Source of the DNA: JAAZNO01 sp012798275
GTDB taxonomy: Bacteria > Chloroflexota > Anaerolineae > B4-G1 > SLSP01
DNA: 21,155 bases
Direction of reading: 5' to 3'
NCBI GenBank assembly: GCA_035347995.1
Contig: DAOPQD010000058.1
Location: forward strand, 1 to 21,155
The translations under genes and the position numbers were made by a program. This document shows positions 1 through 6,892 of this stretch, piece by piece. Positions within the stretch are counted from its first letter, which is position 1. Each line of letters begins with the position of its first letter. The notes under the pieces are model-generated. The model saw only the letters and a program-made list of their open reading frames with translations. It made no database searches and was not told where the DNA came from.

Positions 1-302
1 ATTAGTATACTTTACCCTTATCTATGTGTCCATTTTTTCGGGGCAAGACCACCGTCGAGGAGGGGACAGGGGGTGGGGCAAAAGCTACAGCTCACAAAGG
101 TTCATCCATTGCCGTCGAGCTACCTGACGCCAGGCTGAACTATGACCGCACATTACATTTCCATCCTCGGTGGTGTGCCGCAGGAACATGTCAACTCCTT
201 CGAGAATAGCGAACTTGCGAGTCACTGACGTTCCCACGTTCGCACCTTCACACCTTCTCACGTTCCCACGTGCTCACGTTCCTCATAGACATTGCCTGAC
301 CA
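1..302. other. Gene-free left edge with degenerate repeats
   Basis: No open frame here has a ribosome binding site or a recognisable protein. The right half (about 150-285) is a copy of the dispersed repeat described separately. The left half shows nothing I can name. The stop codon of the neighbouring YfhO-type gene lies at 303, so this is its downstream region. No convincing hairpin followed by a T tract was seen, so its terminator is not identified. Confidence 0.6.
150..285. repeat. Dispersed modular intergenic repeat, copy R1 (modules B-C-D)
   Basis: Module B (172-200) contains TGCCGCAGGAACATGTCAAC, which recurs nearly unchanged at 18098-18125 and 20986-21014. It is followed by two 8-bp units of the GCGAATCA type (209-224). 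A stretch built of CACGTTC/CACCTT units (about 228-285) follows; it recurs at 18170-18200. Module A, present in the other copies, is missing here. No coding potential is seen. The biological role is unknown. Confidence 0.75.
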
Positions 303-2504
303 TCAAGGGCGGCGCCGTTGCCGCGCGCGGGCGGACCAGAATTCCACGCCTCCCACGAGCGCGCTTAAGACGAAGGCCGCGCGCATGAATTGTAACACAA
401 AATCGCTTTTGCTGGAGCCGCGCTGCAGGCTGAGGATGAACAAAACGCCAAACGCCAGCAGGGCCATCCCGTTCACGCCGAGGGCCACCCGCAAGAGCCG
501 CCGTTCGTCGTACAGCGACACGCCTCGCAAGGCCGTTCCCAGGCACGCCCTCTGCCGCCGGACGAAAATCCATACGCCGTCGGTCCACGCATCCAGCCGC
601 AGCAACAGCGCGGAGTCGCGCACCGGGCGCCGCCACAGGTAGGCCGTGAGTCCCCCGCCCACGCACGTGCCCAGCAGACCCAGCCACACGTCCCATGGAC
701 GGTAACGGAACTGGAAATAGTTCTGCCCTGGAGGGGCGGACACGCTCAACCATTCGCTGTCGCGATCCAGGGCGACCGGCTTGCCGTTCAGCCAGGCATA
801 CCAGCCGTCCCATTGATGCTCCTTCACCGTCAACACGCCGGCAGCCTCCGTGTTGCACGTCACATCAATCTGTCCGCCGAGAGCGGTCGCCTGGCACGCA
901 GCGACGCCGGCCGGGGTCAGCACCGACGCGTACGCCTGCGCGGGGTCCTCGACAATCGTAATGCCCTCCAACGCGGCGGAAGTGTCAGGGGCGTAGAAAA
1001 AGCCGGATTGCCGCTCCGCCTTGAGATAGGGGTCGGGATAAGAACGCCCCTTCCAACGCCAGGGGCTGACGACGTACGTGAGTTTGAGCCCGCTTTCGAG
1101 CGCGGGCGGGGTCCAAAAGTGCTCACCGAAGGGCGGCGTCACCCACTCGGCCGATTCTGTCCGCAGCTGGTCGAGCACCTGCGAGACCTCCGGCGGGACC
1201 TTGAGCGTCTGCAACCAGTTCTGGCCGAAGGTATAGGCCAGTCCCAGGGCGCACAGCAACACCGGCAGCGTCACCAAGGCCCAGCCATTGAGCGGGCGCG
1301 AGCGTCGCCAAAACATGAGCCAGAAAGGGAACCGCGCCTGCAAGTGCTGCAGGAGTAACGTCAGCCCCCATCCCGCCAGGGCCAGGAGCAACGGCACCGC
1401 CAGGCCGCTTCCCACACTGAGGTACCGGAAACTCTGGACAAAAGCCGGGAACAGGGTTTCCAGCGGACGCAGCAGGATCGCGCTGGCGCAGAGGTAGACC
1501 AGCGCGATGGCCAGCAGCAGCCAATAGAGCTGCCGACGTTCGGCGCGCGGCGCCAGGATCAACGCCGCCAACGCCAGCAGCACGGGAATCCAGCCAATGT
1601 AATTCGTGTAGAGGTAAGGATAGGGCAGACGTCCCAGTGTGGAGGTGGTGTAAAAGTCCACGGAACGGATCACCAGATTGAGCGGCAGGTATTCCAGCGG
1701 TTGGATGGCGACGAAATCCGGGTCAACGTCTTTGCTAAAGTTCGGCAAAAAATGGAGTAGCGGCGCCCAGAAGACGCCGCTCAACAACAGCGCCAGACCC
1801 AGGGTGAAGATGAAACCCTTTCCCAGCCGACGGCGCGGGCAGTGCGGGTCGAAAACGTAGAGGGCAAAGGCGGGGAACACCCCCACAAGCAAGGTCAGCT
1901 GCATGTACGCCTGGCCGGCAAGCAGGGCCAGGGCCAGGGTGAGCCCCAGGAGCAGCGCCGAGCGGCGGCGTCCCGTCTTCACCCAATCCAACGCCGGGGG
2001 GATGACCAGGCTGCACGCTGCCGTCGCCAGCACCAGGCCGACGACGCCATGTTCCAGCCGCCCGGCCAGATGCCCACCAACCACCGCCATCGCCGCCGTC
2101 CAGAGCCGGGCCAGGCGTCCCAGCCCCATGACGCGCGCCAGCCACCACTGCGCCCATCCCGCCAGCACCAGGCTGGCCAGCAGCAGCAGTTTCGTCCCGT
2201 TGATGACGCCCCACAGGAGGGTAAAGAGGGGAACGAGGGGATACAACACCGCTCCGTGCAACTCGGCAAAGGCGGGAGCGCCGCCATTGACGAAGCCGTT
2301 CCACAACATGCAGGTTCCACAGCGAGGGAGCAAGGTCCAGATGTAGTGCGTGCGGATGACCATCCCCACCTCGCGCCCGGACGGCCAGAGGGTGGCGTCG
2401 AAGTTGAGAAAGGCCCGTCCCACCCACAGCGCCCACAGCGCGATGAGCAGGAGTTCAAAGGCCCACGCGCCCCGGGGTTTTGGAGAACCCTGTTCGCTAT
2501 GCAT
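303..2504 (-). CDS. YfhO-type polytopic membrane protein
   Basis: Predicted inner-membrane protein of 733 residues, probably of the YfhO / GT-C-like family, whose members are linked to sugar transfer onto cell-envelope polymers. The first ~435 residues form about ten to twelve hydrophobic helices. A soluble part follows (about 436-600), ending in a segment around 570-600 with DGWYAWLNGKP and FQFRYRPWDVW. This resembles the family's conserved 'GW.a.vnG ... f.Y.P' C-terminal motif. Three more membrane segments close the protein. The frame is open 80 codons further upstream, but that part overlaps hypA. I chose ATG at 2504 because GAGG lies about 5 nt upstream and the gene then starts 7 nt after the hypA stop. 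It is probably co-transcribed with hypA, though no functional link to hydrogenase maturation is evident. The family call is moderate and the substrate is unknown. Confidence 0.7.
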   Translation of the reverse strand: MHSEQGSPKPRGAWAFELLLIALWALWVGRAFLNFDATLWPSGREVGMVIRTHYIWTLLPRCGTCMLWNGFVNGGAPAFAELHGAVLYPLVPLFTLLWGVINGTKLLLLASLVLAGWAQWWLARVMGLGRLARLWTAAMAVVGGHLAGRLEHGVVGLVLATAACSLVIPPALDWVKTGRRRSALLLGLTLALALLAGQAYMQLTLLVGVFPAFALYVFDPHCPRRRLGKGFIFTLGLALLLSGVFWAPLLHFLPNFSKDVDPDFVAIQPLEYLPLNLVIRSVDFYTTSTLGRLPYPYLYTNYIGWIPVLLALAALILAPRAERRQLYWLLLAIALVYLCASAILLRPLETLFPAFVQSFRYLSVGSGLAVPLLLALAGWGLTLLLQHLQARFPFWLMFWRRSRPLNGWALVTLPVLLCALGLAYTFGQNWLQTLKVPPEVSQVLDQLRTESAEWVTPPFGEHFWTPPALESGLKLTYVVSPWRWKGRSYPDPYLKAERQSGFFYAPDTSAALEGITIVEDPAQAYASVLTPAGVAACQATALGGQIDVTCNTEAAGVLTVKEHQWDGWYAWLNGKPVALDRDSEWLSVSAPPGQNYFQFRYRPWDVWLGLLGTCVGGGLTAYLWRRPVRDSALLLRLDAWTDGVWIFVRRQRACLGTALRGVSLYDERRLLRVALGVNGMALLAFGVLFILSLQRGSSKSDFVLQFMRAAFVLSALVGGVEFWSARARQRRRP

Positions 2505-2511
2505 GGAAACC

Positions 2512-2853
2512 TCACTGATCGGTGCCGACCTCGATGCTCTCGACAAAGAATTCCTTGCCCGCGATGACGTCGCCCCCCAGCGTCCCGCAGGCGGGACAGT
2601 GCCACTCCTGCTCCGAGGGGGCAAACTCCGTCCCACAGCTGCGGCAGCGGAAACGGACGGGGACCCGCTCGAAGTACAAGCGTGCGCCTTCGGCCACCGT
2701 CCCCGGCGCGAGCAGGTCGAAATAGAATTGAATGGTGTCATCAATGAAGCTGGTGAGTTCGCCGATCACCAAATGGATCGCGGTGATGCGCCTCCCGTCG
2801 GCATGGGTCACGGCGATGCGCAGGAGCTCTTCGGTCACGGACAATTCATGCAC
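2512..2853 (-). CDS. hypA: Hydrogenase nickel-insertion protein HypA
   Basis: HypA of 113 residues, the normal family length. It delivers Ni(II), together with HypB, to the large subunit of [NiFe] hydrogenases. The N-terminus reads MHEL, with the nickel-binding His2 and Glu3. The zinc site is formed by two CxxC pairs, Cys70/Cys73 and Cys86/Cys89. The start is GTG at 2853: the following codons give the obligatory His-Glu, and GGAGG lies 6 nt upstream. HypB, C, D, E and F are not in this window, so hypA is detached from the rest of the maturation set. It lies about 4 kb from the hydrogenase protease gene on the same strand. The likely client is the [NiFe] large subunit at 7526-8950. Identification is secure. 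Confidence 0.95.
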   Translation of the reverse strand: MHELSVTEELLRIAVTHADGRRITAIHLVIGELTSFIDDTIQFYFDLLAPGTVAEGARLYFERVPVRFRCRSCGTEFAPSEQEWHCPACGTLGGDVIAGKEFFVESIEVGTDQ

Positions 2854-2885
2854 TGGCGGCCTCCGTGCAAAAACAATCGCCCCCT

Positions 2886-2913
2886 ACCGTATCCGAAACC
2901 ACTCAAATGTCAA
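2886..2913 (-). promoter_or_regulatory. Candidate promoter for hypA
   Basis: On the minus strand a perfect -35 TTGACA (2913-2908) is followed by a 16-bp spacer and a weak -10 TACGGT (2891-2886). It lies 33 bp upstream of the hypA GTG. The -10 matches the consensus at only three of six positions, so this is a candidate. Confidence 0.4.
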
Positions 2914-2937
2914 ATAGGGGCAGGCCGGGGAGGAATG

Positions 2938-2977
2938 GCGAATCAGCGAATCAGCGCGTAAGCGAATCGGCGAATCT
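2938..2977. repeat. Five 8-bp direct repeats (GCGAATCA type)
   Basis: Five consecutive units start with GCG at 2938, 2946, 2954, 2962 and 2970: gcgaatca twice, gcgcgtaa, gcgaatcg and gcgaatct. The same 8-bp period occurs four times at 18136-18167 and about twice at 209-224, always beside the other modules of the dispersed repeat. Confidence 0.8.
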
Positions 2978-3022
2978 CAAAATCACTTACGTGATACACG
3001 TACCGCGAACTCTAGTTCACTC

Positions 3023-3120
3023 GAAAAATAGAGAGCCGTGAGTAGAGAGCTGTCGCGGTCACGGCTCACGACTCACCGCTCACGATTCACATTTTCATTT
3101 GCGTTGGTGTACCAAAGGAA
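3023..3120. repeat. Dispersed modular intergenic repeat, copy R2 (modules A-B')
   Basis: Module A begins AAAATAGAGAGCCGTGAGTAG and matches copies at 18022 and 20903. It contains a perfect 9-bp inverted repeat, GAGCCGTGA (3033-3041) against TCACGGCTC (3059-3067). Module B is altered and runs straight into the 65-bp tandem array at the shared AGGAAC motif. Confidence 0.75.
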
Positions 3121-3309
3121 CGCTCACGGTTCCTTATTGGAATCCATGACGTTTCAATAAGGAAACTTTCGTTTTCAATAAGGAACGTTCACGGTTCCTT
3201 ATTGGAATCTATAGCGTTTCAATAAGGAAACTTTCGTTTTCAATAAGGAACGTTTATGGTTCCTTCTTGGAATCCATGGCGTTTCAATAAGGAAACTTTC
3301 GTTCTCAAG
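3115..3309. repeat. Three tandem 65-bp hairpin-forming repeats
   Basis: Units at 3115-3179, 3180-3244 and 3245-3309 differ from each other at only a few bases. In unit 1, positions 3128-3142 pair with 3152-3166 (15 positions, one mismatch and one G-T pair) around a 9-nt loop. The start of each unit, AAGGAAC...GTTCCTT, also forms a 7-bp stem. Because the motif CAATAAGGAA occurs in both orientations, each unit can also pair with its neighbour. The array stops 8 bp before the -35 box of the FNT promoter. It lacks the short repeats and unique spacers of a CRISPR array. Confidence 0.9.
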
Positions 3310-3317
3310 CAGGATGT

Positions 3318-3344
3318 TTGACAACGTTTCCATTGCGCTATAAT
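3318..3344 (+). promoter_or_regulatory. Promoter of the FNT channel gene
   Basis: A perfect -35 TTGACA (3318-3323) and a perfect -10 TATAAT (3339-3344) are separated by 15 bp, two less than the usual 17. The expected start site near 3351 leaves a leader of about 40 nt before the ATG at 3394. Confidence 0.7.
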
Positions 3345-3393
3345 GGTCACACGGCGTCACGTTCACACATCCGTTTCACGGGGAGCAAAATCA

Positions 3394-4275
3394 ATGGCGA
3401 ATCCAAATCATCCCGCGCCCGAAATCAAGTTCGACGCCCTGGTCCCGTCCGAGATGGCCGCGAAGGCCGAAAGCACGGGGGTCAAAAAAGCGAGCAGCAA
3501 CGCCCTGCAGCTGTTCATGCTGGCGATTCTGGCCGGCGCCTTCGTCGGTCTGGGCGCTATCTACTCCACGACGGTGCTGGCCGGCAGCAGCAGTCTGCCC
3601 TATGGCGTGCAGCGTCTGCTCGGCGGGCTGGTCTTCTGCCTCGGCCTCGTCCTCGTCATCGTCGGCGGCGCGGAGCTCTTCACGGGCAACAACCTCATCA
3701 TCATGGCCTGGGCCAACAAGAAGATCAGCGCCGCGCAGCTGTTGCGCAACTGGGGGATTGTCTATGTCGGCAACTTTGTGGGATCGGTGCTCACGGCGCT
3801 CATCATGTACTTCACCCGGCAATATACCTTCGGCAACGGCGCGGTAGGTCTCACGGCGCTCAACATCGCCAACGCCAAGTCGAGCCTCGAGTTCATCCCC
3901 GCCGTCGCGCTCGGCATCATGTGCAATGCCATGGTCTGTATGGCAGTCTGGCTGTGCTTCTCCGCCCACAGCACGACCGACAAGATCCTCTCCATCATCT
4001 TCCCGATTTCTGGATTTGTGGCCGCCGGCTTCGAGCACAGCGTCGCCAACATGTACTTCATTCCGGTCGGATTATTTATCAAGCAATTTGACCCGACCGT
4101 GTTCCAGCTGCCGGCCTTCGTGGACGCCGGCAAGACCCTCGCCAGCTATGGTGCCCTCACGTGGGGCAATTTCTTCCTCAAAAACCTGCTCCCGGTCACC
4201 ATCGGCAACATCATCGGCGGCGCCCTGATGGTCGGCGGGGTCTACTGGTTCATCTACCTGCGCAAGGCGGAGTAA
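3394..4275 (+). CDS. Formate/nitrite transporter (FNT) family channel
   Basis: Inner-membrane pentameric channel of the FocA/NirC family, 293 residues, moving small monovalent anions such as formate. Six hydrophobic segments are visible. Both FNT signatures are present: VGGAELFTGN (about 90-99) and GIMCNAMVCMA (174-184). The pore histidine lies in FEHSVANMYFIP (His215). I chose ATG at 3394 because GGGGAG lies about 8 nt upstream; an in-frame ATG at 3343 falls inside the -10 box. It is the only plus-strand gene in the window and has its own promoter. No pyruvate formate-lyase or formate dehydrogenase gene is in view, so formate rather than nitrite or hydrosulfide as substrate is inferred from the hydrogenase context. 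The family is certain, the substrate is not. Confidence 0.9.
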   Translation: MANPNHPAPEIKFDALVPSEMAAKAESTGVKKASSNALQLFMLAILAGAFVGLGAIYSTTVLAGSSSLPYGVQRLLGGLVFCLGLVLVIVGGAELFTGNNLIIMAWANKKISAAQLLRNWGIVYVGNFVGSVLTALIMYFTRQYTFGNGAVGLTALNIANAKSSLEFIPAVALGIMCNAMVCMAVWLCFSAHSTTDKILSIIFPISGFVAAGFEHSVANMYFIPVGLFIKQFDPTVFQLPAFVDAGKTLASYGALTWGNFFLKNLLPVTIGNIIGGALMVGGVYWFIYLRKAE

Positions 4276-4296
4276 ACGGCCCCTGGCATAAGCACG

Positions 4297-4322
4297 GCGC
4301 CCCCGCCAGTGAGCGGGGGCGC
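4297..4322. terminator. GC-rich hairpin between convergent genes
   Basis: A perfect 10-bp stem, GCGCCCCCGC (4297-4306) with GCGGGGGCGC (4313-4322), and a 6-nt loop lie 21 bases after the FNT stop. No T tract follows on either strand, so it may be a weak or bidirectional terminator, or an mRNA-stabilising 3' hairpin. Confidence 0.6.
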
Positions 4323-4346
4323 TGTCATGGCAACGGCGTCAGCGCG

Positions 4347-4946
4347 CTAGCCTTCCACGGGCAGAAACACGCGCATCCCGTCTTTCTCGTCCACGATGTA
4401 GGCCGCGCGCGGATAGCGCAGCGCCGTCCGCACCAGCCACAGATCCCCCCAGGCGCTGCCGACGTTGAAAGCGGCGCAGAGGATGACAGCAAAGGTCAGC
4501 CAGCCCGGGAGAGGCAGCGCCAGCACTCCCAGCGCGACGAGGCTCAATCCCACCAGTGGCGCCAGCGCGATGACGAGATAGGCGTTGCGCGGGAAAGCGT
4601 GCCCGGCGGCTGTGGCGTAGAACATCATCCCATTCCATAACACACCGTAAGCAGGTCGCGCGCCGTAGCAGCGCAGCGCGAGACCGTGCACCAGCTCGTG
4701 CACCACGACGGTCAGGATGGCCATGGCGAGGATTGCCAGCAGCTGCAAGGCGCTAAAGTTCCCCATCTGCAGCGGGTGCCAGCGCTGCGCCCAGGCCGTG
4801 AAGGCGCCGAGCATCACCCCCATCGTCAGAAGGCCCACCACATTCAGGATCACCAGCAGGCGTTTGTGGTCCGAGAGACGCCAATACAAGACCTCCTGAT
4901 AGGCTTCAGGAAGTTGGAGGGGACGGGAATTCTCTTGAGCTGCCAT
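4347..4946 (-). CDS. DUF3267-type membrane zincin metallopeptidase
   Basis: Predicted integral-membrane protein of 199 residues with the zinc-protease motif HELVH (83-87) inside a hydrophobic segment, as in the DUF3267 putative zincin family. About four membrane segments are visible (30-50, 66-90, 122-145, 147-165). A second conserved motif NVGSAWGDL (161-169) near the end could supply further metal ligands, as the NxxPxxxxD-type motif does in site-2 proteases. The ATG at 4946 is preceded by AGGAGT. The gene begins 44 nt after the DUF4276 gene on the same strand with no terminator between, so it may be co-transcribed with the ATPase/DUF4276 pair. Substrate and role are unknown. Confidence 0.8.
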   Translation of the reverse strand: MAAQENSRPLQLPEAYQEVLYWRLSDHKRLLVILNVVGLLTMGVMLGAFTAWAQRWHPLQMGNFSALQLLAILAMAILTVVVHELVHGLALRCYGARPAYGVLWNGMMFYATAAGHAFPRNAYLVIALAPLVGLSLVALGVLALPLPGWLTFAVILCAAFNVGSAWGDLWLVRTALRYPRAAYIVDEKDGMRVFLPVEG

Positions 4947-4990
4947 GGCAAATCACTCCTGGGAATGTGGAAACGTGTGCACGCCTGAAC

Positions 4991-5671
4991 TCATGGAGCT
5001 GCCAGAACTTCAAGCCGTGAAATCCACTGGTTGAAATGTGGACACTCTCGCCGTAACACGGGTAATCCAATGCGTGCTGCAATCCGCGAGCCAAAAGCGG
5101 GCTTATTGTACCCTCCAAAAAGCGTTATCAACCGCTTGGAAGGCGCAGTATTTTCACCATCGTCTATCAATTCTGGTGTAGCAAATCGTGCGCGGATGAC
5201 CTGCAGACTTCGCAATTGTGAGTGCTCGACCCCCAGCACCGCATCAATGGCTTCCACATCGCTAAAGAGTAATCCTTCAAACTCATGCAGCTGCAAGTAA
5301 GGAATAAAACGCTCGGACCCAATACGAAGAGCTAATGCTTGTTCCAATCGAGCGACTCTGGCATAAGGCTCTTCACTTTGTGGCGCGTTTGATACACCGG
5401 GGAAGTCTGCAGGCAATCGGTAAAGGTCAAACATCGTGGTTACATACGCATCCTTATCTTGAATTAACCAACGCCGAATGTCGCGGCAAGCCTTCTCGTA
5501 AGAAACCAAACCGCCACGATAAACTTTTCCAGCAGCACGTCCTGTCTCCACCCGCCGTGCAGTCACAAATACCCGCCGCGCGCCCAAGAAAGGGCTGAGG
5601 ATATCACGGACAAAAGTCTCTTCAGTGAGCCCCTCGACCACGATATTGACCCGTGCGTGCCCCCCACTCAT
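4991..5671 (-). CDS. DUF4276 protein, TOPRIM-like partner of AAA ATPase
   Basis: Protein of 226 residues with the hallmarks of DUF4276. It opens with VVEGLTE (11-17), has MFDLYRLPADFPG in the middle (80-92) and then YLQLHEFEGLLFSD (125-138). An acidic 'EG' strand followed later by aspartates is the layout of TOPRIM nuclease domains in OLD-type systems; a nuclease role is inference from this likeness. The start is ATG at 5671, which overlaps the stop of the upstream ATPase as ATGA, so translation is coupled. The reading frame extends 12 codons further upstream, but that start lacks support. Base composition is visibly less GC-rich than the hydrogenase genes. Likely role: effector of a two-gene defence cassette. 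Confidence 0.8.
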   Translation of the reverse strand: MSGGHARVNIVVEGLTEETFVRDILSPFLGARRVFVTARRVETGRAAGKVYRGGLVSYEKACRDIRRWLIQDKDAYVTTMFDLYRLPADFPGVSNAPQSEEPYARVARLEQALALRIGSERFIPYLQLHEFEGLLFSDVEAIDAVLGVEHSQLRSLQVIRARFATPELIDDGENTAPSKRLITLFGGYNKPAFGSRIAARIGLPVLRRECPHFNQWISRLEVLAAP

Positions 5672-6759
5672 CGAGTTGGCCTCCCGCCCAAAACATTCTT
5701 TTCCCACAATTCACCGAGGGTATATTCCTCCAGCCAATCCGAAAGGGAGGCCGCTTCGAGGCGCTCCAAAACAGTACTGCGATCGCGATTTTCAGCCACC
5801 AGAATATCTTCTGGCGCAAAGTGATTGACCAGCGTGACCGATTGCGTGGCTAAGATCAACTGTGTCTGCTCAGCCGCATGGTGCATAAGCGAGGCCAGGA
5901 TCTCAATCGCGTACGGATGCAACCCCAGCTCTGGCTCATCAATCAGAATCGTAGATGGCAATGTTGGCTGCAATAACAACGTTGCCAGGCAGATAAAGCG
6001 CAGCGTTCCATCTGAGAGATGATGCGCCATAAAAGGGTAATCCGAACCCCGCTCGCGCCATTCCAGGCGAATCAACGCCTCGTTTTCCGGCTGAGGCCGC
6101 AACAGGAAATCATCAAAAACAGGGAACACCAATTGTACGGTCTCCCTGATGGCGGCGTAATACTGAGGAGCACTGTGCTGCAAACGGTATAGAAAGGCCG
6201 CCAGGTTAGCCGCATCGGGACGCAAGTAAAGGTTATCATTTAACGCGCCGCTCTTCTTCACTAAGGCGCTGTCGCTGGTATCATGAAAATGATAAACCTT
6301 CCAGCCCCTCAAACCCTGCAAGACGTATCCAGGCACACGCCCTGGCATTTCCTGTGCCGCTTGGGGCAACAGGCTTTCTAAATGTCCAGAACCCAAGCGC
6401 TTACGAGATTCTCGAACCCGATCCCCATAAAAGATGCAGGCCTCCTCCGCAAAGATCAGGCGCTCGTCTACCGTGGGTATCCAGACACAGCGGTAGGCAT
6501 TGCGTCCGAAGTCCAACTGCACGGTGATTTGCGGCGTGGTCTTTTCACCGAGATACAACAGCGCGTTCGCGCCACCCTGCTGGCGAACCGTAGCCTGGAA
6601 GTTACCCTGCACCATCTGATTGAGCAAGCGAAACAGTGTGATGAAATTGCTCTTTCCCGACCCATTCGCCCCAATCAACACATTCAGCTTGCCTAGCGGC
6701 AGGGCTTGCACTTCGCGGAGGGATTTGAAGCCCTCAATCGAGATTGTTTGCAGTTGCAT
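5668..6759 (-). CDS. AAA family (OLD/RecF-like) ATPase
   Basis: Soluble ABC/SMC-type ATPase of 363 residues, AAA_15/AAA_21 class. It has Walker A GANGSGKSN (30-38), an ABC-signature-like LSDGT (248-252), Walker B ILIDEPELGLHP (271-282) and the switch segment LATQS (303-307). The N-terminal FKSLRE segment is typical of RecF-like ATPases. It has no TOPRIM domain of its own; that function would lie in the downstream overlapping DUF4276 gene. The ATG at 6759 has GAGGAGA upstream. The pair has the logic of AbiL and PARIS systems (ATPase sensor plus nuclease partner), but it is neither by family: PARIS uses DUF4435. Lower GC than its neighbours points to acquisition by transfer. Confidence 0.85.
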   Translation of the reverse strand: MQLQTISIEGFKSLREVQALPLGKLNVLIGANGSGKSNFITLFRLLNQMVQGNFQATVRQQGGANALLYLGEKTTPQITVQLDFGRNAYRCVWIPTVDERLIFAEEACIFYGDRVRESRKRLGSGHLESLLPQAAQEMPGRVPGYVLQGLRGWKVYHFHDTSDSALVKKSGALNDNLYLRPDAANLAAFLYRLQHSAPQYYAAIRETVQLVFPVFDDFLLRPQPENEALIRLEWRERGSDYPFMAHHLSDGTLRFICLATLLLQPTLPSTILIDEPELGLHPYAIEILASLMHHAAEQTQLILATQSVTLVNHFAPEDILVAENRDRSTVLERLEAASLSDWLEEYTLGELWEKNVLGGRPTR

Positions 6760-6794
6760 ACAGGTCTCCTCATCTCATCCGGCTGGTGAGGACT

Positions 6795-6823
6795 ATTGTA
6801 TCTCATCCCCTTGGAAAAATCAA
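6795..6823 (-). promoter_or_regulatory. Promoter of the ATPase-DUF4276 cassette
   Basis: On the minus strand, -35 TTGATT (6823-6818), a 17-bp spacer and -10 TACAAT (6800-6795) lie about 35 bp before the ATG at 6759. The -35 overlaps the T tract of the preceding terminator, so termination and re-initiation are tightly packed. Confidence 0.55.
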
Positions 6824-6855
6824 AAGCCCCGGCGTGAAGGTAGCATCACGCCGGG
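6813..6855 (-). terminator. Rho-independent terminator of the hydrogenase operon
   Basis: Read on the minus strand, CCCGGCGTGA (6855-6846) pairs perfectly with TCACGCCGGG (6837-6828) around an 8-nt loop and is followed by GCTTTTGATTTTT. It lies 37 bp after the stop of the maturation protease gene, which makes that gene the last of the operon. Confidence 0.85.
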
Positions 6856-6892
6856 ACCAAGGGCCTTGGGCGCTAACAGGAGAGCGTGACGT

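Larger units (their letters stand above)
2854..3393. other. 540-base divergent intergenic region
   Basis: This region lies between divergent hypA and the FNT gene and contains no credible gene. From left to right it holds the hypA promoter candidate, an 8-bp-period repeat (2938-2977), repeat copy R2 with a 9-bp inverted repeat, the 65-bp tandem array and the FNT promoter. It is the densest repeat region of the window. Confidence 0.7.

Noticed and set aside
1..32. Minus-strand promoter TATACT at 9-4
   Set aside because: There is no matching -35 and no gene in view to the left, so it cannot be supported.
2505..2744. N-terminal 80-residue extension of the YfhO-type protein
   Set aside because: It overlaps hypA in another frame, has Arg/Ser-rich shadow composition, and the ATG at 2504 has a good ribosome binding site.
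3115..3309. CRISPR array
   Set aside because: The repeat period is 65 bp with no unique spacers; whole units are near-identical tandem copies and no cas gene is present.
4991..6759. Canonical PARIS system
   Set aside because: PARIS uses a DUF4435 partner (AriB); the partner here has DUF4276 motifs.
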